Positions 1-9,408 are shown, numbered from the stretch's first letter. The stretch: DNA of 64,000 bases from Fimousia sp045616445 (GCA_045616445.1 JAZLGR010000026.1:62001-126000); one strand, 5' to 3'. Notes: a model not told the origin generated them from the letters alone. Numbers and translations: made by a program.

Positions 1-1
1 T

Positions 2-871
2 ACAAACAGTTATCATTCCTTCCACCCTATGATCAGCATTATTTTAAATGTGGAAGAAGATCATATGGACTTCTTCAAAGATTTAGCAGACATTGAAAAA
101 AGCTTCCAGACATTTGCACGCATCCTTCCAGAGAATGGATTACTGATCATCAACGGCGACATGGGCTGCGTGGATTACATCTGCGAAGGTGTGGATGCAG
201 ACATCGTAACATTTGGCCTTGAGGGAGACAATTTAACTTATACTGCTGCCAACATCGGCTATGATGACCGCGGCAACGGATACTACGATTTAGTTGTCAA
301 CGGACAGGTTACTGATCACATCTGCTTAAGTGTAAACGGCCGTCACAATATTATGAACTCCTTATCTGTGATTGCTGCTGCAAAGCAGATTGGCATTGAT
401 ATGGCATTCATCAAGGAAGGTCTCCTCAATTTCACAGGAACCAAGCGTCGTTTTGATTACAAGGGCGAAGTGAATGGCATCACAGTCATCGACGACTATG
501 CACATCACCCAACAGAAATCAGCGCCACATTGAATGCGGCTCAGAAGTATCCACACAACGAAATCTGGACCATCTTCCAGCCACACACCTACAGCCGTAC
601 CATCGCTTTCTTAGATGACTTTGCAAAGAGCCTTTCCTTAAGCGATCATGTCATCTTAACTGACATCTATGCGGCACGTGAAAAGGATGAAGGCCTCGTC
701 TCTTCCAGAGATATCGTAACAAGACTTGAACAACTTGGTGCAGATGTATATTATATTTCCGCTTTTGAGGACATCGAAAAATTTGTTTTAGAAAATTGTA
801 AGAACAATGATTTGTTGATAACTATGGGTGCCGGAAACGTTGTAAATATCGGCGAAAACCTGGTTAAGTAA
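2..871 (+). CDS. murC: UDP-N-acetylmuramate--L-alanine ligase, C-terminal part
   Basis: The gene enters from the left edge, so only about the last 289 residues are present; the frame is open from base 2, and the first ATG (29) is internal. MurC adds L-Ala to UDP-MurNAc with ATP in the cytoplasm, the first step of the peptidoglycan stem peptide. Visible Mur ligase landmarks are VEEDHMDFF (metal and nucleotide region of the central domain), GTKRRFDYKG, the DDYAHHPTEI motif, FQPHTYSRT, and TDIYAAREK in the C-terminal domain. The HHPTEI and PHTYSRT pair separates MurC from MurD, MurE and MurF. The N-terminal UDP-binding domain and P-loop lie outside the window. The stop is followed at once by the DnaA-box cluster. 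Confidence 0.96.
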   Translation, partial: TNSYHSFHPMISIILNVEEDHMDFFKDLADIEKSFQTFARILPENGLLIINGDMGCVDYICEGVDADIVTFGLEGDNLTYTAANIGYDDRGNGYYDLVVNGQVTDHICLSVNGRHNIMNSLSVIAAAKQIGIDMAFIKEGLLNFTGTKRRFDYKGEVNGITVIDDYAHHPTEISATLNAAQKYPHNEIWTIFQPHTYSRTIAFLDDFAKSLSLSDHVILTDIYAAREKDEGLVSSRDIVTRLEQLGADVYYISAFEDIEKFVLENCKNNDLLITMGAGNVVNIGENLVK

Positions 872-874
872 TAT

Positions 875-1046
875 TTATCCACATTATCCACAGGGTTATG
901 CACAGAAATGTGTGCAAAAGCTCTGTGGATTATTTTTTTATTTATCCACATTGTGAATCATTTACAAATATCCATTTTTCAACGTTTTCACGCTGTTGAC
1001 CCCGACTTTTCCACATTATTCACACTTTCCACAATTCTTTTCCACG
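875..1046 (+). promoter_or_regulatory. Cluster of DnaA boxes between murC and the dnaD-like gene
   Basis: The 257-base gap holds many 9-mers matching the DnaA box TTATNCACA. Exact or consensus sites on the + strand are 875-883 and 884-892 (TTATCCACA twice, back to back), 896-904 (TTATGCACA), 942-950 (TTATCCACA) and 1016-1024 (TTATTCACA). One-mismatch sites are 1007-1015, 1025-1033 and an inverted one at 924-932; 1038-1046 matches less well. The run 1007-1033 is three 9-mers with no spacer. Known function of such sites is binding of DnaA-ATP. Here they may regulate the following replication genes or act as a DnaA titration site. Whether this is an origin cannot be decided, because no dnaA or dnaN gene is in the window. 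Confidence 0.8.
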
Positions 1047-1128
1047 GTTTTCCCCACACCCCCTGGAATTTGCTTTATTTTTTCAATGTGTTATATTTAT
1101 AGAGTATCATTTTTGAAAGGAAGATCAG

Positions 1129-2142
1129 ATGAAGCAGATTTCTCTTACTGGCAACTTAAAGCCACATACAACTACAATTGAAAATCAATTGATCGATCAG
1201 TATCTGGCCAAAGCAAGCGGTGAGAACATCAAGGTCCTGCTCATGCTTATGAGACTGAGCCAGGCCGGAGAACCACTCTCCCCTTCCATTCTTGCCCAAA
1301 AGCTTGATATGACCGTCAGTGCCATCAACCGCGCACTTTCCTATTGGGAAGAAGAGGGGCTTCTTGCATCCAGCGAACAGGAAACTGCATCAATGCCTGC
1401 CAGTGGACAGGGAGGGGCTATGCCGAATCAGACCACAGATACGACTCCGCCAAAACAGCAGTTATCTGTCCAGAAGATCAATCAGCTTCGAGAGAAGGAT
1501 GAGTTCTCTCATCTGATTTATATCACCGAGATTTATCTGCAGCATCCGATGACACAGAGCGAGTTAAACTCCCTCTCTTATATCTATGATACCCTGAAGA
1601 TGCCTGTTGATCTGATTGAATATCTGATCGAATACTGTGTCAGCAATCACAAGACGAGCTTCCATTATATCGAGAAGGTAGCCATCAACTGGCATGCACA
1701 AAATATCAAAACTCCGACCCAGGCGAAGAACGCATCCGCCTCTTATCAGAAGGAGTATTACCAGATTATGAAGACCATGGGACTTGGCGGCAAACCAACG
1801 CCAAAGCAGGTGGAATTTATGGAGCGCTGGCTCTACCAGAAGGGCTTTTCCATGAATCTCATCTTAGAAGCCTGCAATCGTACCATCATGGCAACCGGCA
1901 AAGCATCTTTCCCATATGCAGACAGCATTTTGGAATCCTGGGAGAAGGATCAGGTTCGTACCCTTCAGGATGTCTCTGCCGCAGATCAGCGCTTTGCCGC
2001 AAGCAAATCCGCTAAGAAAGACACAAAACCAAAGCCTCGTCCACAGCAGACGAAGGTTTCATCCCAGATTCATAACTTTAATGAACGATCTTATAATTTT
2101 GATGAATTAGAACAACGCTACATCGAGAAGATCAACCAGTAG
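1129..2142 (+). CDS. DnaD-domain replication initiation protein
   Basis: 337 residues with an AAGGAAG ribosome site before the ATG. The N-terminal third (about 35-85, LMRLSQAGEPLSPSILAQKL then a recognition-type helix) looks like a winged-helix domain. Two DnaB_2/DnaD C-terminal modules follow: about 125-205, with the helical IYLQHPMTQSELNSL and a following HYIEKVAINW, and about 215-290, with FMERWLYQKGFSMNLILEA and YADSILESW. The tail is basic and rich in K, P and Q. Proteins of this family help load the replicative helicase at origins and at restart sites. The next gene, 15 bases downstream, is a DnaC/DnaI-type ATPase, which supports a primosome role. Whether it is the functional DnaD or DnaB of this lineage cannot be told from sequence alone. 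Confidence 0.88.
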   Translation: MKQISLTGNLKPHTTTIENQLIDQYLAKASGENIKVLLMLMRLSQAGEPLSPSILAQKLDMTVSAINRALSYWEEEGLLASSEQETASMPASGQGGAMPNQTTDTTPPKQQLSVQKINQLREKDEFSHLIYITEIYLQHPMTQSELNSLSYIYDTLKMPVDLIEYLIEYCVSNHKTSFHYIEKVAINWHAQNIKTPTQAKNASASYQKEYYQIMKTMGLGGKPTPKQVEFMERWLYQKGFSMNLILEACNRTIMATGKASFPYADSILESWEKDQVRTLQDVSAADQRFAASKSAKKDTKPKPRPQQTKVSSQIHNFNERSYNFDELEQRYIEKINQ

Positions 2143-2157
2143 GAAAGGAGGCATCCA

Positions 2158-3147
2158 ATGGCAGTATCCACAAAAAGCTACGAGGAAATCATGCGTGGCT
2201 ATGATCAGACAAGACAGAACAATCACAATCTGCATTTACAGCGCCAGGAAGAAATCTATGAGAAGATTCCAGCTATCAAGGAATTAGATGACCAGATCAC
2301 CTCCCATTCCATTGCAATCGGCAGAAAGCTGCTTTTTGACACCGACGAATCTGCCCTTGCAGCCCTTCGCGAGGAAAACCTGAATCTCTCCATGGCAAAG
2401 ATCGAACATCTGGTACAGAACGGATATGATCCTGACTATCTGTCTCCAATCTACACCTGTCCAGACTGCAAGGATACCGGCTACATCGGCGATCAGCGAT
2501 GCCACTGCCTGAAGCAGGCCATCGTCCGCTCCCTTTACAGCCAGTCCAACATCGAAGAAATGCTTGCCCAGGAGAACTTCCAGAGCTTTTCCTATGATTA
2601 CTACTCTGATTATCCGATGTACCCAAACCGTCCAACACCAAGACAGAACATGGTATCCATCGTTGAAAAATGCATGGATTTTATCTCTACATTTCAGTCT
2701 AATCCGGGACAGAACATCCTGTTTCAGGGAAGTGTAGGTGTGGGCAAGACATTTCTCACCAATTGCATTGCCAAGGAACTGATCGATGAGGCATGCACGG
2801 TGATTTATCTCACAGCCTTTGAGTTGGTGGAAGCATTTGAAAAGCACCGCTTCGGAAGAGGCCGGGAAGAGGATCACTCCTATTCCATGGATTACATCTT
2901 AAACTGTGACCTGCTCATCATCGATGATCTGGGCACGGAGATGACCAATTCTTTTATTGCATCTGAGTTATTCCTCTGCCTCAACGAACGATTACTGCGC
3001 AAAAAATCAGTCATTATTTCCACCAATCTTTCTTTGGGGCAGCTCAAAGACGCTTATACAGAACGGGTAGTTTCCCGCATTGCAGAGCATTATCTGATCT
3101 GTAATATCTATGGCGAGGATATTCGTATGAAAAAATCCTTTGCATAG
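2158..3147 (+). CDS. DnaC/DnaI-type helicase loader ATPase
   Basis: 329 residues. A helical N-terminus is followed by a zinc-ribbon-like CPDCKDTGY...CHC at 101-117, then an AAA+ domain with Walker A GSVGVGKT (191-198) and Walker B LLIIDDLG (252-259). The domain order N-terminal helices, Cys cluster, AAA+ is that of Bacillus DnaI rather than IstB transposition helpers, which lack the Cys motif. It likely loads the DnaB-type hexameric helicase, using ATP, together with the DnaD-domain protein just upstream. The ribosome site AGGAAAGGAGG lies at the end of the upstream gene, so the two are probably translated from one message. Confidence 0.9.
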   Translation: MAVSTKSYEEIMRGYDQTRQNNHNLHLQRQEEIYEKIPAIKELDDQITSHSIAIGRKLLFDTDESALAALREENLNLSMAKIEHLVQNGYDPDYLSPIYTCPDCKDTGYIGDQRCHCLKQAIVRSLYSQSNIEEMLAQENFQSFSYDYYSDYPMYPNRPTPRQNMVSIVEKCMDFISTFQSNPGQNILFQGSVGVGKTFLTNCIAKELIDEACTVIYLTAFELVEAFEKHRFGRGREEDHSYSMDYILNCDLLIIDDLGTEMTNSFIASELFLCLNERLLRKKSVIISTNLSLGQLKDAYTERVVSRIAEHYLICNIYGEDIRMKKSFA

Positions 3148-3157
3148 GAATAAAAAC

Positions 3158-3186
3158 TTGACTTCTATTAACAAATAATGTTATAA
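3158..3186 (+). promoter_or_regulatory. Sigma-A-type promoter for prs
   Basis: TTGACT (3158-3163), a 17-base spacer, and TTATAA (3181-3186), about 70 bases ahead of the prs start. The spacing is ideal for housekeeping sigma factor. Confidence 0.6.
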
Positions 3187-3256
3187 AGGGATTGACTATG
3201 CTAGATTAATTGTGACTTTTATAATCGAAGAGTTATTTATATAAAGGAGAATAATC

Positions 3257-4447
3257 ATGAATTTAAACGACAGCAAATACACCTCTATTCCAGTAGGTAA
3301 ATTAGGAATTTGCGCATTAGAAAGCTGTAACGAGCTCGGACAGAAAATCGACAAGTATATTGTTGACTGGCGTACAAGAAGAAAAGAAAATCGTGGCACT
3401 GATGCAGTAGAATTCGATGGCTACCTCAAAGACAGCTACTTACTTGATGCTGCATGTCCAAGATTTGGTTCCGGCGAAGCAAAAGGTATCTTCAAGGAAT
3501 CCGTTCGTGGTGATGATGTTTATCTTTTAGTAGACGTATTAAACCACAGCATCACATATAAATTATGCGGACAGCCTAACCGTATGTCCCCAGATGACCA
3601 CTACAGCGACTTAAAGAGAATGATTTCTGCTACATGTGGTAAGGCAAACAAAATCAACGTAATCATGCCTTTCATGTACGAAAGCCGTCAGCATAAGAGA
3701 AGCGCGCGTGAATCCTTAGACTGTGCTTCCATGCTTCAGGAATTATTTGCTATGGGCGTTGATAACTTAATCACATTTGATGCACACGACCCTCGTGTAC
3801 AGAATGCGATTCCAGCAAGCGGATTCGAGACAATCCAGCCTACTTACCAGTTTGTTAAGGCATTACTTACTTCCTGTGATGACTTACAGATTGACAAAGA
3901 TCACTTAATGACAATTGCTCCTGATGAAGGTGCCATGAATCGTGCAATCTACTTCTCCAACGTATTAGGCGTTGACATGGGCATGTTCTACAAACGTCGT
4001 GACTACTCCACAATCGTAGACGGACGTAACCCAATCGTTGCGCACGAATTCTTAGGCGACTCCGTAGAAGGAAAAGACGTAATCATCATCGATGACATGA
4101 TCTCCTCTGGCGATTCCATGATCGACGTTGCAAAACAGTTAAAAGAAAGAAAAGCAAGAAGAGTATTCTGTCTCTCCACATTCGGTCTTTTCACCAATGG
4201 TCTTTCCCGCTTCGACGAAGCTTTCGCAGACGGAACAATCTATCGTATTATCACAACAAATGCAACATATCAGAACCCAGACTTATTCGACAGAGAATGG
4301 TATGTAAGCGCTGATCTTTCCAAATATATTGCATTGATCATCGATAACATGAACCACAACGCTTCCATCAGCGAACTTCTTGATCCAACAGAACGTATCA
4401 AGAAACGCATCGAAGAATACAAAGCTGGCGTTCGTGATTTCGATTAA
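3257..4447 (+). CDS. prs: Ribose-phosphate pyrophosphokinase (PRPP synthetase)
   Basis: 396 residues, longer than the usual 310-320, as in a clade of clostridial enzymes. It transfers pyrophosphate from ATP to ribose 5-phosphate to make PRPP for purines, pyrimidines, NAD, His and Trp. The PRPP-binding loop VIIIDDMISSGDSM is clear near residue 275, and the central FMYESRQHKRSARES is the family's mobile catalytic segment. ITFDAHDPRVQN matches the conserved DLHxxQ-like region. The ribosome site is AAAGGAG. It has its own promoter and a strong terminator, so it is probably monocistronic. The extra N-terminal part (IDKYIVDWRTRRKEN) is not recognised as a separate domain. Confidence 0.92.
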   Translation: MNLNDSKYTSIPVGKLGICALESCNELGQKIDKYIVDWRTRRKENRGTDAVEFDGYLKDSYLLDAACPRFGSGEAKGIFKESVRGDDVYLLVDVLNHSITYKLCGQPNRMSPDDHYSDLKRMISATCGKANKINVIMPFMYESRQHKRSARESLDCASMLQELFAMGVDNLITFDAHDPRVQNAIPASGFETIQPTYQFVKALLTSCDDLQIDKDHLMTIAPDEGAMNRAIYFSNVLGVDMGMFYKRRDYSTIVDGRNPIVAHEFLGDSVEGKDVIIIDDMISSGDSMIDVAKQLKERKARRVFCLSTFGLFTNGLSRFDEAFADGTIYRIITTNATYQNPDLFDREWYVSADLSKYIALIIDNMNHNASISELLDPTERIKKRIEEYKAGVRDFD

Positions 4448-4500
4448 TCCGTGATCTATTAGAGATTGATCTGATTACAATTACATAATTTTATGAAACC

Positions 4501-4555
4501 AAAGGCGGTTTTGACGGTACACAGGTTAAGTGCACCCTCAAACCGCCTTTTTTTA
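4501..4555 (+). terminator. Rho-independent terminator after prs
   Basis: AAAGGCGGTTTTGA (4501-4514) pairs with TCAAACCGCCTTT (4538-4550), with a smaller GGTaCA/TGcACC stem inside the loop, followed by a T run. Confidence 0.85.
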
Positions 4556-4588
4556 ATCTAACTATATTGAAGAAAGGATATAAAACCC

Positions 4589-5791
4589 ATGCCAAAATTA
4601 AATGAGAATTATTTAAACATCAAACAGAGCTATCTCTTCTCTGAAGTTGCAAGAAAAACAGCTGCTTACCAGGCTGCAAACCCTGACAAACCAGTCATCC
4701 GTTTGGGAATCGGTGACGTTACAAAACCACTTGCTCCAAAGGTAATCGACGCATTACACGAAGGTGTTGACATGTTAGCAAGTGCTGAAACCTTCAAGGG
4801 CTATGGTCCGGAACAGGGTTATGCCGAAACTCGTGAATCCATCGCTGATTATTATAAGAGAAATGGCGTAGATGTAGATCCAGATGCCATCTTCATCTCT
4901 GACGGTGCAAAATCCGATACAGGTAATATCACAGACATCTTCGGTCATGATAATACCATCTTAATTCCAGACCCTGTATACCCTGTATATGTTGACACCA
5001 ACATCATGTGTGGCAACTACAATATCGTATATATAGACGGTAATGCCGAAAATGGATTCTTACCAATGCCAAATTACGAACAGCAGGCAGACATCATCTA
5101 CCTCTGCTCCCCTAACAACCCAACTGGTGCTGCTTACAGCAAAGAACAGTTAGAAATCTGGGTTGACTATGCATTAAAGAACGATGCAGTTATCCTTTTC
5201 GACTCCGCATATGAAGCATTCATCTCTGATCCAGAACTTCCAAGAAGTATCTATGCCATCGAAGGTGCGAAGAAATGTGCCATCGAATTCTGTTCCCTGT
5301 CCAAGACAGCTGGATTTACCGGAACAAGATGTGGCTACACTGTTGTGCCAAAGGAATTAGTATTCACAGCTTCCAACGGAACTGAAATGTCCTTAAATGC
5401 TATGTGGAACCGTCGTCAGAGCACAAAATTCAATGGTACTTCCTACATCGTTCAGCATGGTGCAAAGGTTGTATTTACTGAAGAAGGTATCGCTGCATGT
5501 TCCGAAAACATCGAATACTACAAGAAAAACGCAAAATATATCGCTGACACCATGGCAAAACTTGGCATCCGTTTCTTCGGTGGTATCAACTCCCCATACA
5601 TCTGGTTTGAATGTCCAAACGGCATGGAAGCATGGGAATGCTTTGACTACCTCTTAGAAAACATTCAGGTTGTTGGAACACCTGGTGCTGGTTTCGGTGA
5701 AAATGGTAAAAATTACTTCCGTCTGACTGCATTCGGTACTTACGAAAACACAGTGGAAGCTATGGCAAGATTCGAAAAATTATTTGGTTAA
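4589..5791 (+). CDS. dapL: LL-diaminopimelate aminotransferase
   Basis: 400 residues, the family's normal length. It is a PLP class I/II aminotransferase converting tetrahydrodipicolinate plus glutamate directly to LL-diaminopimelate, a short cut that replaces the DapD/C/E steps. Landmarks are RLGIGDVTKP near the start, YGPEQGYAETRESIADYY, SDGAKSDTGNI, the PDPVYPVYVDTN and SPNNPTGAAY motifs, and the PLP lysine motif SLSKTAGFTGTRCGY at about residues 236-250. SDGAKSDTGN is typical of DapL rather than AspC. The ribosome site is AAAGGA. It supplies meso-DAP for peptidoglycan and lysine. It sits between two terminators, so it is a single-gene unit. Confidence 0.95.
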   Translation: MPKLNENYLNIKQSYLFSEVARKTAAYQAANPDKPVIRLGIGDVTKPLAPKVIDALHEGVDMLASAETFKGYGPEQGYAETRESIADYYKRNGVDVDPDAIFISDGAKSDTGNITDIFGHDNTILIPDPVYPVYVDTNIMCGNYNIVYIDGNAENGFLPMPNYEQQADIIYLCSPNNPTGAAYSKEQLEIWVDYALKNDAVILFDSAYEAFISDPELPRSIYAIEGAKKCAIEFCSLSKTAGFTGTRCGYTVVPKELVFTASNGTEMSLNAMWNRRQSTKFNGTSYIVQHGAKVVFTEEGIAACSENIEYYKKNAKYIADTMAKLGIRFFGGINSPYIWFECPNGMEAWECFDYLLENIQVVGTPGAGFGENGKNYFRLTAFGTYENTVEAMARFEKLFG

Positions 5792-5814
5792 TCTGATCAA
5801 TAGCGTAAAAAAAT

Positions 5815-5849
5815 AAGGTCTGCACACATTCGTGTGCAGACCTTTTATT
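5815..5849. terminator. Bidirectional terminator between dapL and the PBP gene
   Basis: Perfect 13-bp stem AAGGTCTGCACAC (5815-5827) with GTGTGCAGACCTT (5832-5844) around ATTC, with TTTATTT on the + side and A-rich sequence before it. The flanking genes converge, so it can serve both. Confidence 0.85.
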
Positions 5850-5850
5850 T

Positions 5851-5870
5851 GATTGCAAATGATTGCAAAT
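5851..5870. repeat. 10-bp tandem duplication
   Basis: GATTGCAAAT occurs twice head to tail (5851-5860 and 5861-5870) between the terminator and the stop codon of the PBP gene. It is probably a slippage duplication. Confidence 0.7.
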
Positions 5871-5883
5871 CTATTATGCTTAC

Positions 5884-8058
5884 CTATTCTCCACTCTCTT
5901 CCCCTGGATCACTTGGTTCCGGTTCCGGAGTTGGCGCTTCTGTCGTAGCTTCTGTTGCAGGAGCTTCTGTTGTAGGTGCCTCTGTCACCTGAGCTGCTTC
6001 TGTTGTAGCCTTCTTCTGGCTGGTTGTCTGCTTGGTTGCCGGTGCTTTCGCTGCCTCACCATCGCCTCTGCCATTTGTTCCGAAGGAATCTCCTGCGGTG
6101 ATGCCTTCATGTACGCGGTCCATGTAAGCCTTCCAGATATATAATGGATAGCTGTTACCATGGAGACCGTTGATTACTTTATTGTCGTCACGGCCTACCC
6201 ATACTGCTGTTGTGTAGTATGGCGTATATCCACAGAACCAACCGTCACGGTAATCAGATGTAGTACCTGTCTTACCAGCAGTATCGATATTGTAGATCTT
6301 AGCGCCACGGCCAGTACCACCACTGACAACGCTCTGTAATACGTCTGTCATCTTAGTAGCTGCTTCCTTGGAGTAGATCTTCTTTGTTGCTCCTTCACCC
6401 TTCACAACCAGATCTCCTCTTGCATCTAAGATTTCTTCGATACAGGTTGGTTCACGGTACACACCGCCATTGGCGAAGGTTGCATATCCTGCTGCCATTT
6501 CTTCAGTGGTTGCACCATAGGTCATACCGCCGAGACAGGTTGTATAATATTTGTAATCTCTTTCACAGATGTGCATGAAGCCCATCTTTTCCAGATATTT
6601 TAATGCTGTTTTTGGTGTCAGTTCTTCATAAAGTCTCATGGTTGCAACGTTGGAAGACTTCATAACCGCCTGTCTTAATGTGATATAGCCGCCGTAGCTT
6701 CCGGAGTTACTTACTCTATGCTTGTCATCCTTGGACATCTTGGAATCGTTAACGGTAGAACCAGGGCCATAGCCACGTTCTAACATTGGTCCATATACAA
6801 GGAGTGGTTTTAAACTGGAACCAGGCTGTCTGGAGCTCTGGTATGCACGGTTTAAGGTATATCCTTCTGTGTCATCCTGTGCACGGCCACCAACGATGGC
6901 AACTACCTTACCAGTCTTATTATCGATACAGGTTGCAGCTCCCTGAACAGCATAAATGCCGTCATTCTTAGCGGAGAAGCCTGCAAGCTTTGTATTGACT
7001 GCAAACTGAAGCTCTTCCTGCTTACCTAAATCGATACTTGTATAGATACGATAACCTGCTGTGTAGAGTGTACGCTTCGCAGTTGCATATGCCTTATCGT
7101 AATCATCCTGATATACTTCTCGTTCTCTGTCATTATCAAAGACAGTCTTGAATTCGAAACCACTGTTTCTCATTAATGCTCTGGTCGCACAACGAATGGT
7201 ATATGTTTCTACATAGTCATTTGGTTCTTTGACTTTTTTCTTCTTAACTTTGATCTTTTCTTCAACGGCTTCGTCATATTCCTTCTGAGTGATGCTTTCT
7301 GTTTCTAACATATGCTTCAGAATCTTGTTACGACGTTTGATGGTATTCTTTGGATGTTCATATGGATTGTAAAGGGTTGGTCCATTCGGAATTGCGGAAA
7401 GGAATGCAATCTGGGATAAGTCCAGATTCTCTGCATCCTGACGGAAATAACCCTGGGAAGCAGCCTGAATACCATACAGACCGTTGCCATAATAAATATT
7501 GTTCAGATAGAATTCCAGGATATCCTCCTTGGAATATACCTTTTCAAGTTCAATCGCAACGAACATCTCCTTCACCTTTCGGGTCCAGGTAACTTCGTTG
7601 TTCAGGAAAATGCCTCGCGCAAGCTGCTGTGTGATGGTACTTGCACCTTCATGAATCTCCCCTTTGTTTCTAATCAGGGAAACCATCGCACGGGTAATAC
7701 CTTTTAAGTCGATACCCTTATGCTTATAGAAACGGACATCTTCTACTGCCACTACGGCATCAATGACACTATGCGGAATCTCTCTGTATTCCAGATAGTA
7801 AACGTCTTTTTCACCCTTTAACTTGGTGAGCAGCTCGCCATTTGTGTCATATACTTCTGTTGTCTGGCTGGCTTTGAAGGTATCTCTTGTCGCAGTGGAA
7901 ACCAGTTCTACCGCTTCCTTCTTCATACTGATCAGTACAAGACCAACCTTACCGCCAACACCCAGACATCCAATCAGGATGACAAGTGCCAACAGCTTCA
8001 GAACAGATTTGACAATTCGATTACTACTACTTTTCGTTTTTTTCTCTTTGTCTGCCAT
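5884..8058 (-). CDS. Class A penicillin-binding protein (transglycosylase/transpeptidase)
   Basis: 724 residues. A basic cytoplasmic tail and one membrane helix (about 20-43) anchor it. The GT51 glycosyltransferase domain has the catalytic Glu in VEDVRFYKHKG (E106), then GASTITQQLARG and LEFYLNNIYYG. The transpeptidase domain has SSLK (nucleophile S414, K417), SSN (468-470) and KTGTT (596-600). The last 65 residues are rich in Thr, Glu, Pro and Ala, a likely disordered tail. It polymerises lipid II and cross-links glycan strands outside the membrane. It is the last gene of a minus-strand run beginning at 14153, with only 12 bases to the SbcC-like gene. Confidence 0.95.
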   Translation of the reverse strand: MADKEKKTKSSSNRIVKSVLKLLALVILIGCLGVGGKVGLVLISMKKEAVELVSTATRDTFKASQTTEVYDTNGELLTKLKGEKDVYYLEYREIPHSVIDAVVAVEDVRFYKHKGIDLKGITRAMVSLIRNKGEIHEGASTITQQLARGIFLNNEVTWTRKVKEMFVAIELEKVYSKEDILEFYLNNIYYGNGLYGIQAASQGYFRQDAENLDLSQIAFLSAIPNGPTLYNPYEHPKNTIKRRNKILKHMLETESITQKEYDEAVEEKIKVKKKKVKEPNDYVETYTIRCATRALMRNSGFEFKTVFDNDREREVYQDDYDKAYATAKRTLYTAGYRIYTSIDLGKQEELQFAVNTKLAGFSAKNDGIYAVQGAATCIDNKTGKVVAIVGGRAQDDTEGYTLNRAYQSSRQPGSSLKPLLVYGPMLERGYGPGSTVNDSKMSKDDKHRVSNSGSYGGYITLRQAVMKSSNVATMRLYEELTPKTALKYLEKMGFMHICERDYKYYTTCLGGMTYGATTEEMAAGYATFANGGVYREPTCIEEILDARGDLVVKGEGATKKIYSKEAATKMTDVLQSVVSGGTGRGAKIYNIDTAGKTGTTSDYRDGWFCGYTPYYTTAVWVGRDDNKVINGLHGNSYPLYIWKAYMDRVHEGITAGDSFGTNGRGDGEAAKAPATKQTTSQKKATTEAAQVTEAPTTEAPATEATTEAPTPEPEPSDPGEESGE

Positions 8059-8070
8059 TACGTCTCCTCT

Positions 8071-9408
8071 TTATACTAATACTGTTTTCTCATATCTGCA
8101 GCCGCTCTCATCAAGGATATGAAGTACATCCTTTCTACAGGTAAATACCAGCACCTGTCTTTTCTCTTCTCCTAAAAAGGTCAGTATCCGCCGCAGTCTC
8201 TGATCATCAAAATTCCCAAATACATCATCTAAGATGATCGGAAATTGTTCTTCCTGAAACATGAGCTCTGCTGCGGCAATGCGCACTGCAAGATATATTT
8301 GTTCTACAGTTCCCGTACTTAAGTAATTTATATCAAGTAAAGTTCCGTCCTTTTCCACGACAATTCCCATGGAATCATCGATACGGATCTTTGCATAAGT
8401 ACCATCGGTAATCTCTTCCATAATGGTGGAAACTCGTTCCTCTAACCCGTTGCCAAATGCTTCGTGAATCTCTTCCGAAGCTTCAGAAATGGCATTCATG
8501 GCGCGCTCCATGGCGCGAATATTCACTTCCGTCTCATGGATCTGGTTCTTCAGCTCTTCCATGTGACGTCTTTGCTTCAGCCTTCTCTTCTGATTGGCAT
8601 AAAGCTGTTCCAACTTCATGTCGATCATCTCGATCTGATAGGTATACTCCTGTCGATCAAGCTCTTCCTGGCTGGCAAATCCAAGAAATCTGCGGATCCA
8701 GGCCATAATTCTCTGAAAAAGTCCCAGTTCCTCTTCCTGCCCAAGCAGGTCATAATACTTCTGTTTCTTCTCTTCTAATGCTACGATGCGCTTCTCACCG
8801 TCTTTTCCGTCTTCGATTTCTTCCTTCAGACGGTCCCGAAGCTGATACGCTTCTGATTTCTTCTCCCGTCGGATCTCCTTGCGAAGATAGCTTAATGCCT
8901 CCTCCACATTCACATCCCGGGTTCTGGTGCGACTCATATTGGCGAGATAGTTGCGCAGCATAAAGGTTAATTCCCTGCCGGTAAGTATCTCTCCCTGAGA
9001 TACACAAAGGGTCTGTAAGAATCCTTCCCTGGTCATGGAAAACAATGTCCCGGAAAGCTCCCTTCTCTCTGAAATCCTTCTGCCCGTATCCCGGTCAAAT
9101 AAGATCACATCCTGATTCTGGGAAAAATTCCTCTGCACCTGATAATTCCTGCCCTGATATACAAAATCCAGGGTTCCGCCATAGATGCCTCCCATATATG
9201 GAAGATATCTGTGGTAATCATCATTCTTCGAAGCCAGCCCTCGTTTCTTCTCGATTCCAAAAAGCATGGCCACCAGATAGGCCTTTAAGGTCGTCTTCCC
9301 CGCCTCGTTCTCTCCATAAATCACATGGAGACCATCGCCGAATGCAATGGTTTTTCTATGAAATTTACCAAATCCCATCAGGGTACAGCCTTGAATCTTC
9401 ATGATCAT
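8071..9408 (-). CDS. Short SbcC/YhaN-like ATPase
   Basis: 445 residues, about half the size of SbcC or YhaN. Walker A is GENEAGKTT near residue 34, the ABC signature-like segment is YLSTGTVEQIYLAVRIA near 365, and Walker B is PIILDDVFGNFDD near 395. Between them lies only about 200 residues of charged coiled coil instead of the usual 500-700. Together with the SbcD-like phosphoesterase, whose gene overlaps it by 4 bases (ATGA), it probably forms an Mre11/Rad50-type nuclease acting on DNA ends or hairpins. A second start at MKIQG (9402) is possible. That the coil is short is seen; what that does to end tethering is inference. Confidence 0.82.
   Translation of the reverse strand: MIMKIQGCTLMGFGKFHRKTIAFGDGLHVIYGENEAGKTTLKAYLVAMLFGIEKKRGLASKNDDYHRYLPYMGGIYGGTLDFVYQGRNYQVQRNFSQNQDVILFDRDTGRRISERRELSGTLFSMTREGFLQTLCVSQGEILTGRELTFMLRNYLANMSRTRTRDVNVEEALSYLRKEIRREKKSEAYQLRDRLKEEIEDGKDGEKRIVALEEKKQKYYDLLGQEEELGLFQRIMAWIRRFLGFASQEELDRQEYTYQIEMIDMKLEQLYANQKRRLKQRRHMEELKNQIHETEVNIRAMERAMNAISEASEEIHEAFGNGLEERVSTIMEEITDGTYAKIRIDDSMGIVVEKDGTLLDINYLSTGTVEQIYLAVRIAAAELMFQEEQFPIILDDVFGNFDDQRLRRILTFLGEEKRQVLVFTCRKDVLHILDESGCRYEKTVLV

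Noticed and set aside
875..1046. Calling the DnaA-box cluster the chromosomal origin
   Set aside because: No dnaA or dnaN nearby, no clear DnaA-trio or unwinding element, and the gene context is murC-dnaD, so only a DnaA-binding cluster is claimed.
2284..2877. Long open frame on the minus strand inside the helicase loader gene
   Set aside because: It is fully covered by the loader gene, whose Walker and Cys motifs are clear; the reverse frame shows no domain and no ribosome site.
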